Below the pieces are notes generated by a model, which worked only from the letters and a program-made list of their open reading frames with translations, ran no database searches and had not been told where the DNA came from. The position numbers and the translations under genes were made by a program. Of a stretch of DNA of 64,000 nt, positions 63,560 through 64,000 are shown one piece after another. Source of the DNA: Acanthosepion lycidas (Eukaryota > Mollusca > Cephalopoda > Sepiida > Sepiidae); the NCBI GenBank assembly GCA_963932145.1, contig OZ010600.1:48609877-48673876 (forward strand). Direction: 5' to 3'. How positions within the stretch are numbered: the stretch's first letter is position 1; the number at the start of each line of letters is the position of its first letter.

Positions 63560-64000
63560 CAATCGAATCCTCTCCACCAGCTTCATCAGTCATCATCGCT
63601 TTTGCTGCTGTCTTGTCAAATTTGAAAAGGAACTGCATGCAGTGTCACCTGTGGATCTTGCCCACCGTACATCTATTTTTCTTTTTCTTTTTCTTTCCTT
63701 TTTTTTTTGCATCACTTCATGAAATAACTTGAACTCCGCAAATCCTTCACAACACTTACTGCTTCAAATCCAAATCTTCACTACCGGTTTACTCAATCAT
63801 TCTTAGCAAAGAAAAAAACATGTATTCTTGCTTACCGCTATTTTCCTGTTGCAACCTAGGGAAGGTTACTGAATAGAATAATCATTCGAAGATTGGTAAT
63901 GAACGATAATACTTAGGACAAGAACAACACATATAAGATTCGCCAGCAGCATGTAGAAGTACTCAACTGCTAGAAGTGAGTCAAGTGAATTTCACAATAA
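63560..64000. other. No recognisable feature
   Basis: Pyrimidine-rich stretches, no gene or repeat partner seen. Confidence 0.4.

Overview
This looks like a piece of a large, repeat-rich nuclear genome of an invertebrate animal. The sequence is AT-rich and full of microsatellites. It carries non-LTR retrotransposon, Tc1/mariner and IS630-like transposase remnants of metazoan type, many short retroposons with RNA-polymerase-III-like promoters, and TA-flanked MITEs. The IS630-like transposase type is common in arthropods, but I cannot name the species. I found no intact host gene, no rRNA or tRNA gene that looks functional, no CRISPR and no operon-like organisation. Almost all open frames are short, and most lie inside decayed mobile elements.

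Layout. 0.7-4.4 kb: a LINE-1-type fragment with a nested mariner-type MITE, a short retroposon (called R1 here) with 13-bp target duplications, and a complete but dead Tc1-like element (2787-4292). 5.6-6.3 kb: a 138-bp satellite. 6.9-9.5 kb and 14.3-16.0 kb: two inverted copies of an AT-rich non-coding repeat (family I). 9.9-10.4 kb: 81-bp and 20-bp arrays with a MITE. 11.6-14.1 kb: families J and R1 and a LINE-1 fragment. 16.4-18.5 kb: SINE and LINE debris. 18.5-21.4 kb: microsatellites, a hammerhead-ribozyme-like motif and a fold-back repeat. 23.3-26.3 kb: LINE-1 hosting a new minisatellite and a MITE, a tandem pair of a ~300-bp repeat, a 5S-tRNA chimeric SINE, and a head-to-head SINE pair. 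26.4-28.7 kb: LINE fragments and R1. 28.7-37.3 kb: family E, a pogo-like fold-back MITE, palindromes, an IS630-like element, a LINE-2 copy with two nested retroposons, and a 58-bp satellite. 37.9-45.7 kb: LINE-2, a 5S-5S-tRNA SINE, a 405-bp tandem duplication, a second fold-back copy and a small MITE. 46.2-51.2 kb: three LINE families, one nested in another, and a 115-bp satellite with higher-order structure. 52-64 kb: R1, SINE and LINE fragments, trinucleotide-tailed repeat units and a multimer of a LINE 3' end.

How the parts relate. Four different short retroposon families (named A, B, C and R1 here) share an 18-bp core, CCAGCTATGGGTAAATAG. Families B and R1 also share a 3' tail. The tail of A folds into a stem capped by a GAAA tetraloop. 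This suggests a modular SINE system that exchanges heads, cores and tails and is mobilised by the LINEs present in the window. Several insertions can be checked inside the window because an empty copy of the target repeat lies elsewhere in it. The most unusual signals are the chimeric and dimeric 5S-tRNA SINE, the shared SINE core, the hammerhead-like motif, the arm-to-arm covariation in the MITE hairpins, and satellites or multimers born from mobile-element ends. Family names (A, B, C, R1, D-M, LINE-1/2/3) are working labels for this window only.
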